The position numbers and the translations under genes are program-made. From a virus: a stretch of 20,694 bases of DNA. The DNA is taken from the IMG/VR virus record IMGVR_UViG_3300042691_048283, positions 1-20,694 of that record. The stretch is one strand, 5' to 3'. Below, in pieces: positions 1-6,728 of this stretch; position 1 is the stretch's first letter; every line of letters starts with the position of its first letter. The notes beneath the pieces were generated by a model that was not told where the DNA came from, did no database searches, and saw only the letters and a list, made by a program, of their open reading frames with translations.

Positions 1-1
1 A

Positions 2-73
2 ACTGTTAGTGAGAGCGAAACTCCAACGCCAACACCAACTGTTAGTGAGAGCGAAACTCCAACGCCAACTCCA
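2..73 (+). repeat. 36-bp tandem repeat encoding a PT linker
   Basis: Two adjacent 36-bp units (2-37 and 38-73) differ at one base and encode [12 protein letters not shown] twice. The last 33 bases of this block (43-75) are identical to 4231-4263 in the paralogous gene downstream. Confidence 0.85.
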
Positions 74-541
74 ACGCCAGATTTCGGCAGCGGAAGTGGT
101 AGCGGAAGCGGAAGTGAAGGCGTTACTCCAACACCAACCGAAACACCATCGCAAACAGAAAGTCCAACGCCAACACCAACACAAACTTGTGCTGATCTTG
201 ATCCAGATGCTAAAATTTTACTTAGTGGATATTTAAATGATGTTATATTAGATCCTACTGGTATGTATAATGATAAGATGTCATATATTTATATTGGTAT
301 AGGTAATGATTTTAGATATATTAAGTGGGTTGAATTTGATCCTGATCAATATCCAGGTGCTTATAGATGGCAAGTAGAAATCTATCCTAATACTCCCATT
401 GCATACAGCCTACAAAATAACCCATATCCCTGGGATCCATTGGGTTTCGCTTGGACATCTATTCCTGTTGGTGGAAGCGGCAGTGGAGATGGTTTATACT
501 ATACTATTTCGACAACAAGAATTTCCTCATGTGCTGGTTAA
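2..541 (+). CDS. C-terminal part of a PT/SG-linker virion surface (fibre-like) protein, 5' truncated by window edge
   Basis: The reading frame is open from the window start and ends at TAA 539-541, giving 179 residues of a longer protein. About 60 residues of low-complexity linker come first ([11 protein letters not shown] blocks, then [10 protein letters not shown], then more PT), followed by a compact domain of about 115 residues that begins with Cys and ends in ISSCAG. This final domain aligns by eye with the C-terminus of the 786-residue protein at 2363-4723: Cys at the start, LSGY near the beginning, RYI, W...IY, YPW, a GSGSG loop and a final IS-x-C. The two genes are therefore paralogues. 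Proline/threonine and glycine/serine linkers ending in a small beta-rich domain are typical of phage fibre or decoration proteins, so a receptor-binding or capsid-surface role is inferred. Nothing enzymatic is visible. Confidence 0.8.
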   Translation, partial: TVSESETPTPTPTVSESETPTPTPTPDFGSGSGSGSGSEGVTPTPTETPSQTESPTPTPTQTCADLDPDAKILLSGYLNDVILDPTGMYNDKMSYIYIGIGNDFRYIKWVEFDPDQYPGAYRWQVEIYPNTPIAYSLQNNPYPWDPLGFAWTSIPVGGSGSGDGLYYTISTTRISSCAG

Positions 542-547
542 ATTAAT

Positions 548-751
548 ATGAAATCATATATTAATCATAATAATAAAATTATAGTACCAAACAAACTATC
601 TATTATTTTAAATGGATCAACTACCATACACACCTATACAGAAAAAACTCTTAACGCCGGATTAAGAATCTATAGCTTAGATAACACAAACTCTACAAAT
701 AACACCATAAATTTATCTTGTGGTGCTAATAATATTGTAAGGGGATTATAA
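548..751 (+). CDS. Small protein of unknown function, 67 aa
   Basis: The ATG lies six bases after the stop of the preceding gene, and its own stop overlaps the next start as TAATG (749-753). This packing suggests translational coupling inside the fibre-gene operon. No clear Shine-Dalgarno sequence precedes it. The product is polar and Asn/Thr-rich with one Cys, and has no membrane segment, signal peptide or recognisable motif. Alternating hydrophobic residues suggest a small beta-rich fold. It could be a structural accessory or chaperone for the flanking fibre proteins, but this rests only on position. Confidence 0.6.
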   Translation: MKSYINHNNKIIVPNKLSIILNGSTTIHTYTEKTLNAGLRIYSLDNTNSTNNTINLSCGANNIVRGL

Positions 752-2133
752 TGCCTATAAGACAACCATATTGTTTACAATCTGTTAATTATATGCTGGG
801 TTATTTGGCGTGGAAAAAATTACGACTAGCTGAAGAAACATTAAATAGACCAAGACAATATAGTGATGCTATAGAACATCATAGATTAAAGGATACATTT
901 TACTGGAAAGAAATAAGATACATGGATGGCCACAAATACGACTGCAATATTAGTGATAAGTATCACCATTTCTATCTATATAATAACTTTAATAATCCTT
1001 CATTGTCATATACTGAAACCGAAAGAAATTTATCAACTGGCTTAGAAGAGACCGTTACATATCAAATAGTATCAGAAGACGATAATTTTGAAAAAACATT
1101 GATAGAAATCGCAGAAAGAGCATCTGGTACTGGTCTCTCTGGAAGTTCCTCTTTCGAAGAATTAGAAGATAAAAGACCCGTTCCGTTACCATTCAGAACT
1201 TGGGAAGTACAGTACTCTAATCCCCCATACCCATCATACACACAGAATATAGTTGGTAGATTAAAAAACTCATCTGGAGGTAATATATCACTAGAAGTTC
1301 TTTCTTGTAGAGAAAGTGGTGTGTTTGCGTATACAACAAGATCATATGATAGACTAAGACTAGGACCATCAGATATACCATATATTAGAGCTAACGAAGA
1401 TACGCTTACATATAATCAAAAACAATCACATATTATTATACCAGAATTATATATAGCTGACACTTATAATAAAGAAAAAAAAGATAATAAATCTAGTATT
1501 ATTAGAGTATATCGATACGACTATAATTCACTAAGTCATAGTTTTAGATTAAAATCAGCCAGCGAGAAAAAAGATTTATCTTGGCGCAATAAAGACCTTA
1601 AAGTGGCAACAGTTAATAAAATTGATGGAGAAAGAAAAGAAGTTAAAGCGAAAGTTAAAAGAATATCGGAAGACGGATGCTACGCCATTATACAAATGAA
1701 TATAGGTTACTCCATAACATATCAATATGATGCCGCATATTATGTAATTTTACCAGACTCTAAAGAGTGGTTACCAAAAGCTGAGTCTTTTAGTCAAAAT
1801 AAATCTTTATGCTTCAAAACTGATTTTTTTAGTAGTATTCCAAATAATTTAGACCCATATTCAAATGCTTTTAGAGGGTATTTAGATAGTATTATACCGA
1901 TACAAGTATTTGATAAAAATGGAGCTCCAAGAAAAATTGTAATATTTGGTGTGCAAAACGCTACTAATAATGAAACCCCAGATAGTAACAATTTAGAATT
2001 ATTTCAAAATAAAAAAGAAATAGATATACCACTTGTACAACCAATACCTCCAGAAGACTTTTCAGACTTCGGATTTGGAATAACTAATGGACTAAATATT
2101 TTAAATGATGGCTGGATAACAGAAAATTATTAA
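751..2133 (+). CDS. Unknown structural-type protein, 460 aa
   Basis: The start overlaps the stop of the preceding gene (TAATG). The protein has no signal peptide or membrane helix and is rich in Tyr, Asn, Ser and charged residues. The N-terminal 30 residues contain a helix-like YLAWKKLRLAEE segment. The rest looks beta-rich with long polar loops, and the C-terminus ends in a Pro-rich segment (PLVQPIPPEDF) and a GFG-containing tail. Four isolated cysteines show no spacing pattern. It lies between two PT/SG-linker genes on the same strand, so a virion or tail-associated role is likely. I do not recognise the family. The start is supported only by the overlap with the upstream gene. Confidence 0.7.
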   Translation: MPIRQPYCLQSVNYMLGYLAWKKLRLAEETLNRPRQYSDAIEHHRLKDTFYWKEIRYMDGHKYDCNISDKYHHFYLYNNFNNPSLSYTETERNLSTGLEETVTYQIVSEDDNFEKTLIEIAERASGTGLSGSSSFEELEDKRPVPLPFRTWEVQYSNPPYPSYTQNIVGRLKNSSGGNISLEVLSCRESGVFAYTTRSYDRLRLGPSDIPYIRANEDTLTYNQKQSHIIIPELYIADTYNKEKKDNKSSIIRVYRYDYNSLSHSFRLKSASEKKDLSWRNKDLKVATVNKIDGERKEVKAKVKRISEDGCYAIIQMNIGYSITYQYDAAYYVILPDSKEWLPKAESFSQNKSLCFKTDFFSSIPNNLDPYSNAFRGYLDSIIPIQVFDKNGAPRKIVIFGVQNATNNETPDSNNLELFQNKKEIDIPLVQPIPPEDFSDFGFGITNGLNILNDGWITENY

Positions 2134-2134
2134 T

Positions 2135-2139
2135 AAGGA
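2135..2139 (+). promoter_or_regulatory. Shine-Dalgarno AAGGA for the 2149 gene
   Basis: AAGGA lies 9 nt before ATG 2149. A TTG six bases further upstream would be only 3 nt away, so the ATG is preferred as the start. Confidence 0.7.
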
Positions 2140-2148
2140 TTATTGATT

Positions 2149-2352
2149 ATGATTTTTATATACAGTAAAAATTTATATTCCGAAAAAGATAACTATAAAA
2201 GCACAAGCATGCAACAAGATCAATCTAAATTTTTTAGTATTGCAAATAATTTAAACTTCTCTAATATAGAGGATAATCCTATAAATTTCTATAATCCAGA
2301 AATAGATGATCCAATTCCAAATGACGATATGCCACTAGAAGAACCAGATTGA
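2149..2352 (+). CDS. Small acidic protein of unknown function, 67 aa
   Basis: The ATG at 2149 is chosen because of the AAGGA at 2135-2139. The product starts [13 protein letters not shown] and ends in an acidic, Pro-rich tail ([15 protein letters not shown]). It has no Cys, membrane segment or known motif. It ends 10 nt before the next gene, so the five genes from 2 to 4723 are probably co-transcribed. Like the 67-residue gene at 548 it directly precedes a large structural gene, but the two small proteins are not obviously alike. Its function is unknown. Confidence 0.6.
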   Translation: MIFIYSKNLYSEKDNYKSTSMQQDQSKFFSIANNLNFSNIEDNPINFYNPEIDDPIPNDDMPLEEPD

Positions 2353-2362
2353 GACTAATTCA

Positions 2363-4723
2363 ATGAAAAGATTTAATCCACCATCTGTTAGACAAGAATT
2401 ATCGGATGCTAGCCCAAAACCTATTGTTTTTGAACAAAGAGAGGCTAGACAATTATACATTGTAGCTAATAGTATGTGGCACACATATCCCGATACTCCA
2501 TATAGTCCACAAAGTTTTGTAGACGGTAAATTACAAATTGCTAAATTATGCTCATGCCCACCGGGCACTATTCCATATACCGAATTTGAAAAAAATAATC
2601 CATACTTTGGTACTGGCACTAATTATGGAATAAATCCTTTTGAGCATATTAAAACTAAAATTAATCAAAAATATTTTAATGGATCAGCATCGGAAATAGA
2701 AAAAGAAGATTTATGTATTTGTGAAAAAATTAATACAGTATATAATACATTGGATAAAGAATGTAAATGCATATTTAGAGACACAGATGATCCTGGTGAC
2801 ACCGTGTCGGAATCTGGTGAGTGTCAATGTCCAGATATTAAAATACCATATTATGATATAGTAGATGGTTTAATTGTGAGCAACGCTATATGTCGCTGTC
2901 CAGATCCAGCTGATATTGAAATTGGAGAAGGAGCCAATGAAACATGTGGATGTTTTGATAAATACTATACGGTGCAACCAGAGATCCATACAAATCCGTT
3001 TGCAATAGCTGATTTTCATGAAAGAAAAGCAGCCAACCCAACACTGGTCGAAGGTGAAGAATATATTGATATTTATGGAAATGCTGTTGTTTATGAATGT
3101 GTAAGATTAACACCAACTCCAACTCCCACAGCAACTCTAAAGCCGTCACCAACTCCTAGCATAACACCAACATCAACACCGTTTCCTTGTAGCAAAGGAA
3201 GTTGTTATTACTACTATGCACCAGATGACGACTACGATTGCATAAATGATATATCCGAGCATGATTGCAATATAAGAGATGAAACAGTCAATGGAACATA
3301 CTATCCAGCCTATTTTGACTGTTCCTTATGCGGCCCAGCTAGAACGAAGCCACCAAAACCAACTAAAACACCAACACCGACACCAACACTTACTCCTACT
3401 ATAAGCAAAACACCAACAAGAACTCCTACTCCAACACCAAATGCTGGTAGCGGCAGTGGTAGCGGCAGTGGAAGCGGTAGCGGTAGTGATAGCGGAGAGC
3501 CCCCAACACCGACTCCCACACCAACAATAACGCCATCTCCAAGTCCGGTTTCACAGGCTGTTTGGGAATTTAATTGTGACAATGTTGTTGCTATAATCGA
3601 AGAAAAAGCAGTAAATGGAGGTAAATATATAGATAGCATACATCCAGAAAGAGGTGTAAATGTTGAATTTGATCCTAAAACCGATCCTGGTTGGAAACTT
3701 TCCTTAAAGAAGTGTTGCTGTATTAATCTTGACGGTGCATTAAGAAATATTCCAAACATTTGTGGAACTAATGATTTACCAGGAGAAGAAAACGATTCAG
3801 AATTTATAAAAGCTGGATTAACAGCAGCAGATTGCGAAGAAGGATCAGGAAGCGGCAGTGGAAGCGGTGACGAAGGTAGCGGAAGCGGACCAGATGTTGA
3901 TCCTAACTGTACTTCAGCAAAATTACAAGAATATGCTACAGAGAATAATCATAATGCAATTCTAGATTGTTGCTGCGATAAGGGTAGTGGTATCAAGGGC
4001 AATATTTTAGATTGTGGAGCTGCACTCTCAGGCGAAGAATTGTCGTGCGAAGAAGGAAGCGGAAGCACACCAGCAGAAAGTAGTAGCTCAAGTTCGTCCA
4101 CGACCTCATCTTCATCAAGCAATGGCGGTTCGGAAACACCTACTCCAACACCGACAATCAGCACTACAGAAACTCCAACTCCCACCCCAAGTATTAGTGA
4201 GAGTGAAACACCAACACCAACGCCAACAGCTAGTGAGAGCGAAACTCCAACGCCAACTCCAACACCAGACGCTGGTAGCGGAAGTGGTAGCGGAAGTGGT
4301 AGTGAAGGTGAAACACCAACACCTACTCCAACAATAACCGAAAGTGAAACACCTACTCCAACTCCTACGTGTGACAGCTCAGATGAGGTTTCTAATCTTA
4401 GTATATCCGGATACGGAGATCCATCTTCTGTTACTATGATGCTTAATCCAGGTCTTCCAAGATCATATACTTATATAAATAGCAATAACAATATGGATAT
4501 AAGATATATTACTTATAATTCTTCAGAATCTAAGTGGGAATTAACAATTTATGGATCGTCCTTTAAGTTACGAAGTCCATATGGCGGTGACTATCCTTGG
4601 CCGGTAGAAGGCACAATTACAGCATCTTGGGAAATAATAGATAACGGAGCCGGATCAGGATCAGGGTCTGGCATTGGATCCACTATAGAAATAACCATCA
4701 CAAAAATATCTCCGTGTATTTAA
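2363..4723 (+). CDS. Cys-rich PT/SG-linker virion surface (fibre-like) protein, 786 aa
   Basis: The modular architecture is, in order: N-terminal region 1-60; a Cys-rich region of about 63-246 with spaced CxC and CxCP motifs resembling EGF-type disulfide repeats; PT linker ~249-273; a small Cys module ~274-328; a PT plus (GS)n linker ~328-396; Cys module A (C405, C451-453, C467, C491); a GS linker; Cys module B (C516, C536-538, C551, C562); Ser-rich and PT/GS linkers ~568-672; and a C-terminal domain of about 112 residues ending IS-x-C. Modules A and B share the pattern C-x(n)-CCC-x(12-13)-CG-x(n)-C and look like a duplication. The C-terminal domain is a paralogue of that at 2-541. There is no secretion signal, as expected for a virion protein. 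An extended flexible surface fibre is inferred. The disulfides would have to form outside the cytoplasm or in lysate. Confidence 0.8.
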   Translation: MKRFNPPSVRQELSDASPKPIVFEQREARQLYIVANSMWHTYPDTPYSPQSFVDGKLQIAKLCSCPPGTIPYTEFEKNNPYFGTGTNYGINPFEHIKTKINQKYFNGSASEIEKEDLCICEKINTVYNTLDKECKCIFRDTDDPGDTVSESGECQCPDIKIPYYDIVDGLIVSNAICRCPDPADIEIGEGANETCGCFDKYYTVQPEIHTNPFAIADFHERKAANPTLVEGEEYIDIYGNAVVYECVRLTPTPTPTATLKPSPTPSITPTSTPFPCSKGSCYYYYAPDDDYDCINDISEHDCNIRDETVNGTYYPAYFDCSLCGPARTKPPKPTKTPTPTPTLTPTISKTPTRTPTPTPNAGSGSGSGSGSGSGSDSGEPPTPTPTPTITPSPSPVSQAVWEFNCDNVVAIIEEKAVNGGKYIDSIHPERGVNVEFDPKTDPGWKLSLKKCCCINLDGALRNIPNICGTNDLPGEENDSEFIKAGLTAADCEEGSGSGSGSGDEGSGSGPDVDPNCTSAKLQEYATENNHNAILDCCCDKGSGIKGNILDCGAALSGEELSCEEGSGSTPAESSSSSSSTTSSSSSNGGSETPTPTPTISTTETPTPTPSISESETPTPTPTASESETPTPTPTPDAGSGSGSGSGSEGETPTPTPTITESETPTPTPTCDSSDEVSNLSISGYGDPSSVTMMLNPGLPRSYTYINSNNNMDIRYITYNSSESKWELTIYGSSFKLRSPYGGDYPWPVEGTITASWEIIDNGAGSGSGSGIGSTIEITITKISPCI
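3343..3552 (+). repeat. PT / (GS)n low-complexity linker
   Basis: The codons spell [12 protein letters not shown]-type repeats, then about nine Gly-Ser pairs, then PTPTPT again. The DNA is degenerate (ccaacn and ggtagc/ggaagc units). A minus-strand reading of the same stretch gives a spurious VGVGV and PLPLP open frame. Confidence 0.85.
4129..4371 (+). repeat. PT / [11 protein letters not shown] / GS linker sharing 33 identical bases with 43-75
   Basis: Repeated ETPTPTP blocks are separated by SxSES and a [11 protein letters not shown] segment. Positions 4231-4309 align with 43-121 without gaps and with about nine mismatches in 79 bases. The first 33 bases are identical. Confidence 0.85.
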
Positions 4724-4726
4724 ATA

Positions 4727-4762
4727 AAAAAAGCTAATCAAAAACTTGACTAGCTTTTCTTT
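4727..4762. terminator. Intrinsic terminator between convergent genes
   Basis: The stem arms are AAAAGCTAATC (4729-4739) and GACTAGCTTTT (4748-4758) around an 8-nt loop. Read leftward the RNA stem has 11 pairs including one G-U, followed by a strong U tract (TTTTTTATTT). Read rightward the same position is an A-C mismatch and the tail is the weaker TTTTCTTT. It therefore fits best as the terminator of the leftward HTH gene (stop at 4786), and may also work for the fibre operon ending at 4723. Confidence 0.75.
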
Positions 4763-4785
4763 GGAGTCGGATTTTAGATTAATTT

Positions 4786-5001
4786 TTATTCCTGATTATT
4801 AGGAACCGAAACGTTCTTTTTCCTACGACCTCTTGGCTTAACAACACCAAACTTGCGTCTTTGGCGACGAATCATAGCGGTGCTAATATTTTCGCCCGTC
4901 ATTTGACTTAATTTTGCAGCTAGTTCCATATCGCTATAAGAATTAACATTATCTCTAATAAAAGCTTTTTCAGCATCGCTCCATTTTTTATAATTAGCCA
5001 T
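4786..5001 (-). CDS. Small HTH (SANT/homeodomain-like) DNA-binding protein, 71 aa
   Basis: The start ATG at 5001 has an AAGGA box 7 nt upstream (5009-5013), so the longer TTG reading from 5022 is rejected. Residues ~5-50 form a three-helix HTH pattern: W-S-D-A-E-K-AFI at helix 1, SDMELAAKL at helix 2 and TAMIRRQRRKFGV at the recognition helix. A basic tail KPRGRRKK follows. This layout is common in small phage DNA-binding proteins. It is the only leftward gene in the window and diverges from the sigma-factor operon, so a regulatory role at that junction is an inference. A related helical pattern starts the 270-residue protein at 5857. Confidence 0.75.
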   Translation of the reverse strand: MANYKKWSDAEKAFIRDNVNSYSDMELAAKLSQMTGENISTAMIRRQRRKFGVVKPRGRRKKNVSVPNNQE

Positions 5002-5008
5002 TTTTGTT

Positions 5009-5013
5009 TCCTT
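5009..5013 (-). promoter_or_regulatory. Shine-Dalgarno AAGGA (minus strand)
   Basis: AAGGA on the minus strand lies 7 nt before ATG 5001. It fixes the start of the HTH gene. Confidence 0.75.
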
Positions 5014-5015
5014 TT

Positions 5016-5043
5016 TTGACAAGGTGTATTTAGAACATATTAT
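5016..5043 (+). promoter_or_regulatory. sigma70-type promoter for the sigma-factor operon
   Basis: A perfect TTGACA (5016-5021) is followed after 16 nt by TATTAT (5038-5043, five of six consensus bases). Transcription would start near 5050, ahead of ATG 5081 and downstream of the GTG at 5024. This is consistent with early transcription of the phage sigma gene by host RNA polymerase. Confidence 0.6.
5024..5036 (+). promoter_or_regulatory. GTGTAT motif copy 1 (candidate phage promoter)
   Basis: GTGTATTTAGAAC lies 57 nt before ATG 5081. It falls inside the spacer of the sigma70-type promoter, so this copy may be an overlapping second promoter, an operator or chance. Confidence 0.35.
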
Positions 5044-5044
5044 A
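5039..5044 (-). promoter_or_regulatory. Possible minus-strand -10 box for the HTH gene
   Basis: The minus strand reads TATAAT exactly here, which would give a leader of about 30 nt before ATG 5001. No good -35 box is seen at 16-18 nt spacing. The box overlaps the rightward -10, so the two promoters could not be used at the same time. Confidence 0.35.
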
Positions 5045-5080
5045 TCTTATAACCTTGATCACTTTGAGGCAAGAAAAATT

Positions 5081-5254
5081 ATGAAAATTGATAACTTTGT
5101 AGAAAGTATATTAAAAGTTACCGCTAGTGACAATCTGGATATCTCTTCAGATTTACAATCTTCTCAAACTAAAAATATTAATGAATTAATAGAGGATGAA
5201 AAAAACAAACAAGTCAACGAAAAAAACGTCGAGCAAAAAACCGAAGAAAACTAA
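5081..5254 (+). CDS. Small acidic protein overlapping the sigma gene, 57 aa
   Basis: ATG 5081 is preceded by GAGG (5066-5069) at 11 nt. A GTG start at 5024 is possible on paper but lies upstream of the predicted transcription start. The product begins MKIDNFVES and ends in a highly charged Glu/Lys/Asn segment. Its last 59 bases overlap the sigma gene in another frame. The family is not recognised. In T4 a small acidic co-activator (gp33) works with the late sigma factor gp55. The location here invites that comparison, but no sequence similarity can be claimed, and the ORF may instead be a leader peptide. Confidence 0.45.
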   Translation: MKIDNFVESILKVTASDNLDISSDLQSSQTKNINELIEDEKNKQVNEKNVEQKTEEN

Positions 5255-5864
5255 AACTGTTGATGAAAACACATTACTTAATGTTATAGATATAATAACT
5301 AAAAAATTAGCGTATAAATTTAAATTTGGATATCATGATATAGAAGATATGCGTCAACAAATAAGTATATTTGCTATAGAAGGTCTAAAAAATTACGATC
5401 ACAAGAGACCTCTAGAAAATTTTCTATGGACTCATGTTAGAAATCGCTTATTTAATTACAAGCGAGATAACTATCAAAGACCGGACAAGCCTTGTTTAGC
5501 ATGTCCACTTTATGATCCTCAGCAAAAGGAAAGCTTTAGCGGTTGCAAGAAATACGATAATAAAAATGACTGTGAATTGTATTCTTCTTGGAATAAGAGA
5601 AACTCTAGTAAAAAAAATCTAATGCATTTAACAACAATCGATGAAGTTAAAAATTATTCTAATGCTTTTAAGGACGATAATAACGAGGAACCATTACTCA
5701 ATAGTATAACGAACCAAGAAATTATTCGTATTTTAGAAGAAAAACTTGTTGATGATTATAGAATAATATACTTAAAACTTAAAAGTGGTAGCAAAGTTAA
5801 TAAAATAGATCAAACTAAGCTACTAAATAAAATTAAAGAAATTATTGGAGAACAACATGAGTAA
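5196..5864 (+). CDS. Phage RNA polymerase sigma factor (gp55-like, sigma70 region 2), 222 aa
   Basis: After a Lys/Thr-rich N-terminus (1-20), residues ~30-95 match sigma region 2: a helix NVIDIITKKLAYKF, then HDIEDMRQQISIFAIEGLKNYDHK and FLWTHVRNRLFNYKRDNYQRP. The second of these is the core-binding helix and the third the -10 recognition helix. Next comes an insertion with four cysteines, C100-x2-C103-x13-C117-x8-C126, that could bind zinc. The C-terminal part (~165-222) is a short helical segment with only a weak region-4 resemblance. The length is close to T4 gp55. It would direct RNA polymerase to phage late promoters. ATG 5196 is the first in-frame start after a stop at 5190; GAGG abuts it too closely, so initiation is probably coupled to the overlapping upstream frame. 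The gp55 assignment is by pattern. Confidence 0.75.
   Translation: MKKTNKSTKKTSSKKPKKTKTVDENTLLNVIDIITKKLAYKFKFGYHDIEDMRQQISIFAIEGLKNYDHKRPLENFLWTHVRNRLFNYKRDNYQRPDKPCLACPLYDPQQKESFSGCKKYDNKNDCELYSSWNKRNSSKKNLMHLTTIDEVKNYSNAFKDDNNEEPLLNSITNQEIIRILEEKLVDDYRIIYLKLKSGSKVNKIDQTKLLNKIKEIIGEQHE
5847..5850 (+). promoter_or_regulatory. Shine-Dalgarno GGAG for the 5857 gene
   Basis: GGAG lies 6 nt before ATG 5857, inside the end of the sigma gene. It favours this ATG over the TTG at 5845. Confidence 0.65.
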
Positions 5865-6669
5865 AAAAAGAGGACAGCTAAGTTTAGATGAAGAAAAATT
5901 TATACAAGATAATTTATCACAGTTATCAGTAGAACAAATAGCAGATTCTCTTAATAGAACTATCGAACCAATTAAAAGATATATAAAAGAAAATAATTTA
6001 TACGCAACAGAAGATACCAAAGAGGTAGAAATATTACGACAAAAACTACACTCTAAAACTTTCTGGAGCGAAATAGAAAGACAGTTTGATAAAGATAGTG
6101 GAGAGTTAGAATATTTTGAAAATACGTGGATAGGACTTATCAGACAGTTCAGAGAGGACGTTCTTCCTGCTGAAGAATTACAGATCAAACAATTTATCAC
6201 TATAGATATTCTAATTAATAGAAGTATGAAAGAACGTAAACGACACATAAGCGAAACTGAAAAATTACAAAAACTAGTAGATAAAGAATATGAAAAACCA
6301 GAAGAGCAACGAGATATTCCAAAATTAGCCAATTTAGAAACTCAACTTAGTTACGCTAGAAATAGTATAGCTAGTTATACAAACGAATATACAAAATTGC
6401 TTAATGAGCAACAAAAAATTAGTAAAGATTTAAAAGCTACTCGTGAACAAAGAATTAAAAGAATAGAAGATGGTAAAAGTTCTTGGATAGGTCTAATTAG
6501 AATGTTAGAAGAAGAGGACGTTAGAGAGAGAGAAGGAAAAGAGATGGAAATATTATCTATGGCCACTGACAAAGCAAGAGAGCATCTATATAATATCCAT
6601 ATATACGCAGATAATAAGGCCGATATACCAATACTAAATAAGGACAGTGTCACAAATCCTAATAATTAA
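5857..6669 (+). CDS. HTH plus coiled-coil protein, possible small terminase subunit, 270 aa
   Basis: It overlaps the sigma gene by 8 nt with its own GGAG box. Residues ~8-48 form an HTH-like unit (LSLDEEKFIQDNL, SVEQIADSL, IEPIKRYIKENNL) similar in layout to the 71-residue HTH protein at 4786. Residues ~95-215 are charged heptad-rich helices, predicted coiled coil. Two copies of SWIGLIR/TWIGLIR occur, near residues ~90 and ~209. An N-terminal HTH with a central oligomerising helical region is the classic plan of phage TerS, which recognises the packaging site for TerL. The gene is separated from terL by the giant gene, so the TerS call is a hypothesis. A transcription regulator is the alternative. 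Confidence 0.6.
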   Translation: MSKKRGQLSLDEEKFIQDNLSQLSVEQIADSLNRTIEPIKRYIKENNLYATEDTKEVEILRQKLHSKTFWSEIERQFDKDSGELEYFENTWIGLIRQFREDVLPAEELQIKQFITIDILINRSMKERKRHISETEKLQKLVDKEYEKPEEQRDIPKLANLETQLSYARNSIASYTNEYTKLLNEQQKISKDLKATREQRIKRIEDGKSSWIGLIRMLEEEDVREREGKEMEILSMATDKAREHLYNIHIYADNKADIPILNKDSVTNPNN

Positions 6670-6676
6670 AAAATAT

Positions 6677-6689
6677 GTGTATAATAAAT
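6677..6689 (+). promoter_or_regulatory. GTGTAT motif copy 2 (candidate phage promoter)
   Basis: GTGTATAATAAAT lies 52 nt before the giant gene start, in a 59-nt intergenic gap. It contains a perfect TATAAT (6680-6685), so host sigma70-type recognition is an alternative, but no clear -35 box is seen. Confidence 0.5.
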
Positions 6690-6728
6690 TATCAACTATA
6701 TATATTAGTAAGATTAAGGAGACCATAA

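Noticed and set aside
9-236. Plus-strand frame rich in QRQHQ over the first linker (and a similar one at 4014-4337)
   Set aside because: It is an out-of-frame reading of the PT/SG repeat; the frame-2 reading continues into a real globular domain.
4714-4726. GTGTATTTAAATA at the end of the 786-residue gene
   Set aside because: A very good match to the motif, but it is followed at once by a terminator and then a leftward gene, so no gene is served; it may be chance, since it overlaps the last codons and the stop.
5002-5022. TTG start extending the minus-strand HTH gene
   Set aside because: A good AAGGA lies between it and ATG 5001 at proper distance to the ATG.
5024-5080. GTG start extending the small ORF at 5081
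   Set aside because: It would begin inside the spacer of the sigma70-type promoter, and no ribosome-binding site fits; ATG 5081 has GAGG upstream.
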